Source of the DNA: Saprospirales bacterium GYS_P2D
GTDB taxonomy: Bacteria; Bacteroidota; Bacteroidia; Chitinophagales; Saprospiraceae
Length of the DNA stretch: 64,000 nucleotides
Direction: 5' to 3'
Assembly (NCBI GenBank): GCA_009833045.1
Contig: WUUP01000010.1
Location: 109,392-173,391 of the forward strand
This document shows, piece by piece, positions 63,327 to 64,000 of this stretch. How positions within the stretch are numbered: the stretch's first letter is position 1; each line of letters begins with the position of its first letter. The notes under the pieces were generated by a model. The model was given only the letters and a program-made list of their open reading frames with translations. It was not told where the DNA came from and ran no database searches. The translations under genes and the position numbers were made by a program.

Positions 63327-63686
63327 ATGATTACAGATAATGATTACAAGATAGCGGAGGATTTAGAGGGGCTACTTTACCGCATGGCATTAGATGATCC
63401 TGATAAGGCTATAATGGCAGAGACGGTGGCAAGGATGAGGGAAAACTTAAAGAAAGCACCACGATCTTATCAACCACTAAATGATGAAGAAAAAGAAAAT
63501 AACTATTTCCTTGCGGAATGTGATAACTGTGGATGGTGGGGATCATCGGGGTTATTAGATGGCGGAGGGGCTATTGCTGATACGGGTGATCACTTTGATT
63601 GCACTTGCCCTGTTTGCGGTAAAGTAGACCCTGACGAGAAATCTGTGATAAAAAATGATCATCCTACACATAATTATAGATCGTAG
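63327..63686 (+). CDS. Zinc-ribbon protein
   Basis: A 119-residue acidic protein. A helical first half (MALDDPDKAIMAETVARMREN) is followed by two CxxC pairs, CDNC in LAECDNCGWWGSSG and CPVC in FDCTCPVCGK, spaced about 35 residues, which fit a zinc ribbon. The tail is His-rich. Relatives of this shape are found on Bacteroidota phages; function unknown. The gene is 73 bases after the replication pair and may have its own promoter. Its stop lies at the base of another stem-loop. Confidence 0.65.
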   Translation: MITDNDYKIAEDLEGLLYRMALDDPDKAIMAETVARMRENLKKAPRSYQPLNDEEKENNYFLAECDNCGWWGSSGLLDGGGAIADTGDHFDCTCPVCGKVDPDEKSVIKNDHPTHNYRS

Positions 63687-63765
63687 GGGCCTCGGGTACG
63701 ATGTGGCAGTCGGGTAAGTCTGAGAGTTCAATGCCAATAGCTACGATGACTATACTTGGCCCCTA
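63684..63765 (+). ncRNA. Third GC-closed stem-loop
   Basis: TAGGGGCC (63684-63691) pairs with GGCCCCTA (63758-63765) around 66 bases. It is weaker than the two at 58278 and 59441 but of the same layout, and starts at the stop codon of the zinc-ribbon gene. A run of eight T lies at 63801-63808. I see no full gene in 63687-63892. Confidence 0.35.
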
Positions 63766-63892
63766 TGTGTCTGTAATGTCTAAAGCATATCGAGAGTCTA
63801 TTTTTTTTGAGCGTGCGGAGCATTATCCGAAATTATTTTAGGTAACTATATACAAGTTTACACCTTGAAATTAAATTAAAGGCGAAGTAATA

Positions 63893-64000
63893 GTGAGGGT
63901 TGCCTTAATCAATGACAATATTTGGGCTACCCAAAAGGGGATGAGTATCATTTTTAATACTGATAGATCAAATGTCACTAAACATTTGAAAAATATCTTT
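63893..64000 (+). CDS. Start of a RhuM-family gene (partial)
   Basis: The frame is open from 63875 to the window end and reads GEVIVRVALINDNIWATQKG and on, with the HTH part FNTDRSNVTKHLKNIF. This matches the N-terminal module of RhuM-family proteins, whose usual form is WLTQxxMAELF then a helix-turn-helix and HIKNIF. No ATG is present; GTG 63893 or an upstream ATT are possible, and the usual start segment is short, so it could also be a damaged copy. RhuM genes travel on islands and phages; their function is not settled. Confidence 0.55.
   Translation, partial: MRVALINDNIWATQKGMSIIFNTDRSNVTKHLKNIF

Larger units (their letters stand above)
55331..64000. mobile_element. Integrated phage or satellite element (right end not seen)
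   Basis: The element starts at the tRNA-end remnant and runs to the edge of the window. It holds a tyrosine integrase, an iteron array, an XRE repressor facing a rightward early operon, many small overlapping genes, an O/P-like replication pair, a zinc-ribbon gene and the start of a RhuM-type gene. The rightward genes are dense, with ATGA overlaps, unlike the chromosome. No structural, packaging or lysis gene is seen in these 8.7 kb. A prophage early region, a phage satellite or an integrative plasmid are all possible. Confidence 0.85.

Noticed and set aside
55331..64000. Insertion sequence or conjugative transposon
   Set aside because: No transposase, relaxase or tra genes are seen in the visible part; the integrase and switch are phage-like.

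Overview
The window is a piece of a Bacteroidota chromosome, most likely of the Saprospiria type (class is an inference). The signs are a type IX secretion C-terminal sorting domain (39045-39869), promoters of the Bacteroidota form TTG-N19..21-TAnnTTTG, a two-gene RibB-type riboflavin enzyme with a dead GTP cyclohydrolase half, CcmF/CcmE cytochrome c maturation proteins, DUF4252 behind an ECF sigma/anti-sigma pair, and many long secreted proteins. The genes are packed tightly and often overlap at their stop codons.

Positions 1-55330 are core chromosome. From left to right: the end of folD with a DinB-fold protein, prmA and a YitT protein; a leftward operon fdx-iscX-ubiA-maf; a double AAA+ ATPase; a TPR protein plus outer-membrane barrel pair; an M1 peptidase; an HD protein; an adenylate cyclase; an App1 phosphatase and an M23 peptidase; alaS; a 1566-residue secreted multidomain protein; an OmpA lipoprotein; ribB; a UPF0175/PIN toxin-antitoxin pair; a carboxyltransferase with two acyl-CoA dehydrogenases; a small kinase, recQ and a DUF2520 protein; ccmF and ccmE; ftsE; a rhomboid protease; a sigma/anti-sigma operon; an LptF/G permease; xseA/xseB; sucC and mdh; a thioredoxin-fold protein and a secreted protein.

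From 55331 to the right edge lies an integrated mobile element whose right end is outside the window. It begins at a 17-base copy of a tRNA 3' end followed by that tRNA's terminator, then repeats that look like integrase arm sites, a tyrosine recombinase, and an array of 12-base iterons. Next come a leftward XRE repressor, three copies of a near-palindromic operator and a strong rightward promoter. That promoter drives about fourteen small, mostly unknown genes joined by ATGA or TAATG overlaps. The run ends in a pair that resembles the lambda O/P replication module: a winged-helix protein whose own coding sequence holds a second iteron array, then a likely partner. After these come a zinc-ribbon protein and the start of a RhuM-family gene. 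No capsid, tail or lysis genes are seen, so the element could be a prophage early region or a phage satellite.

The most interesting part is this element: duplicated iterons (one set inside the rep gene, one in a rep fragment beside the integrase), a readable genetic switch, and three long stem-loops with GC-rich bases placed between early genes.
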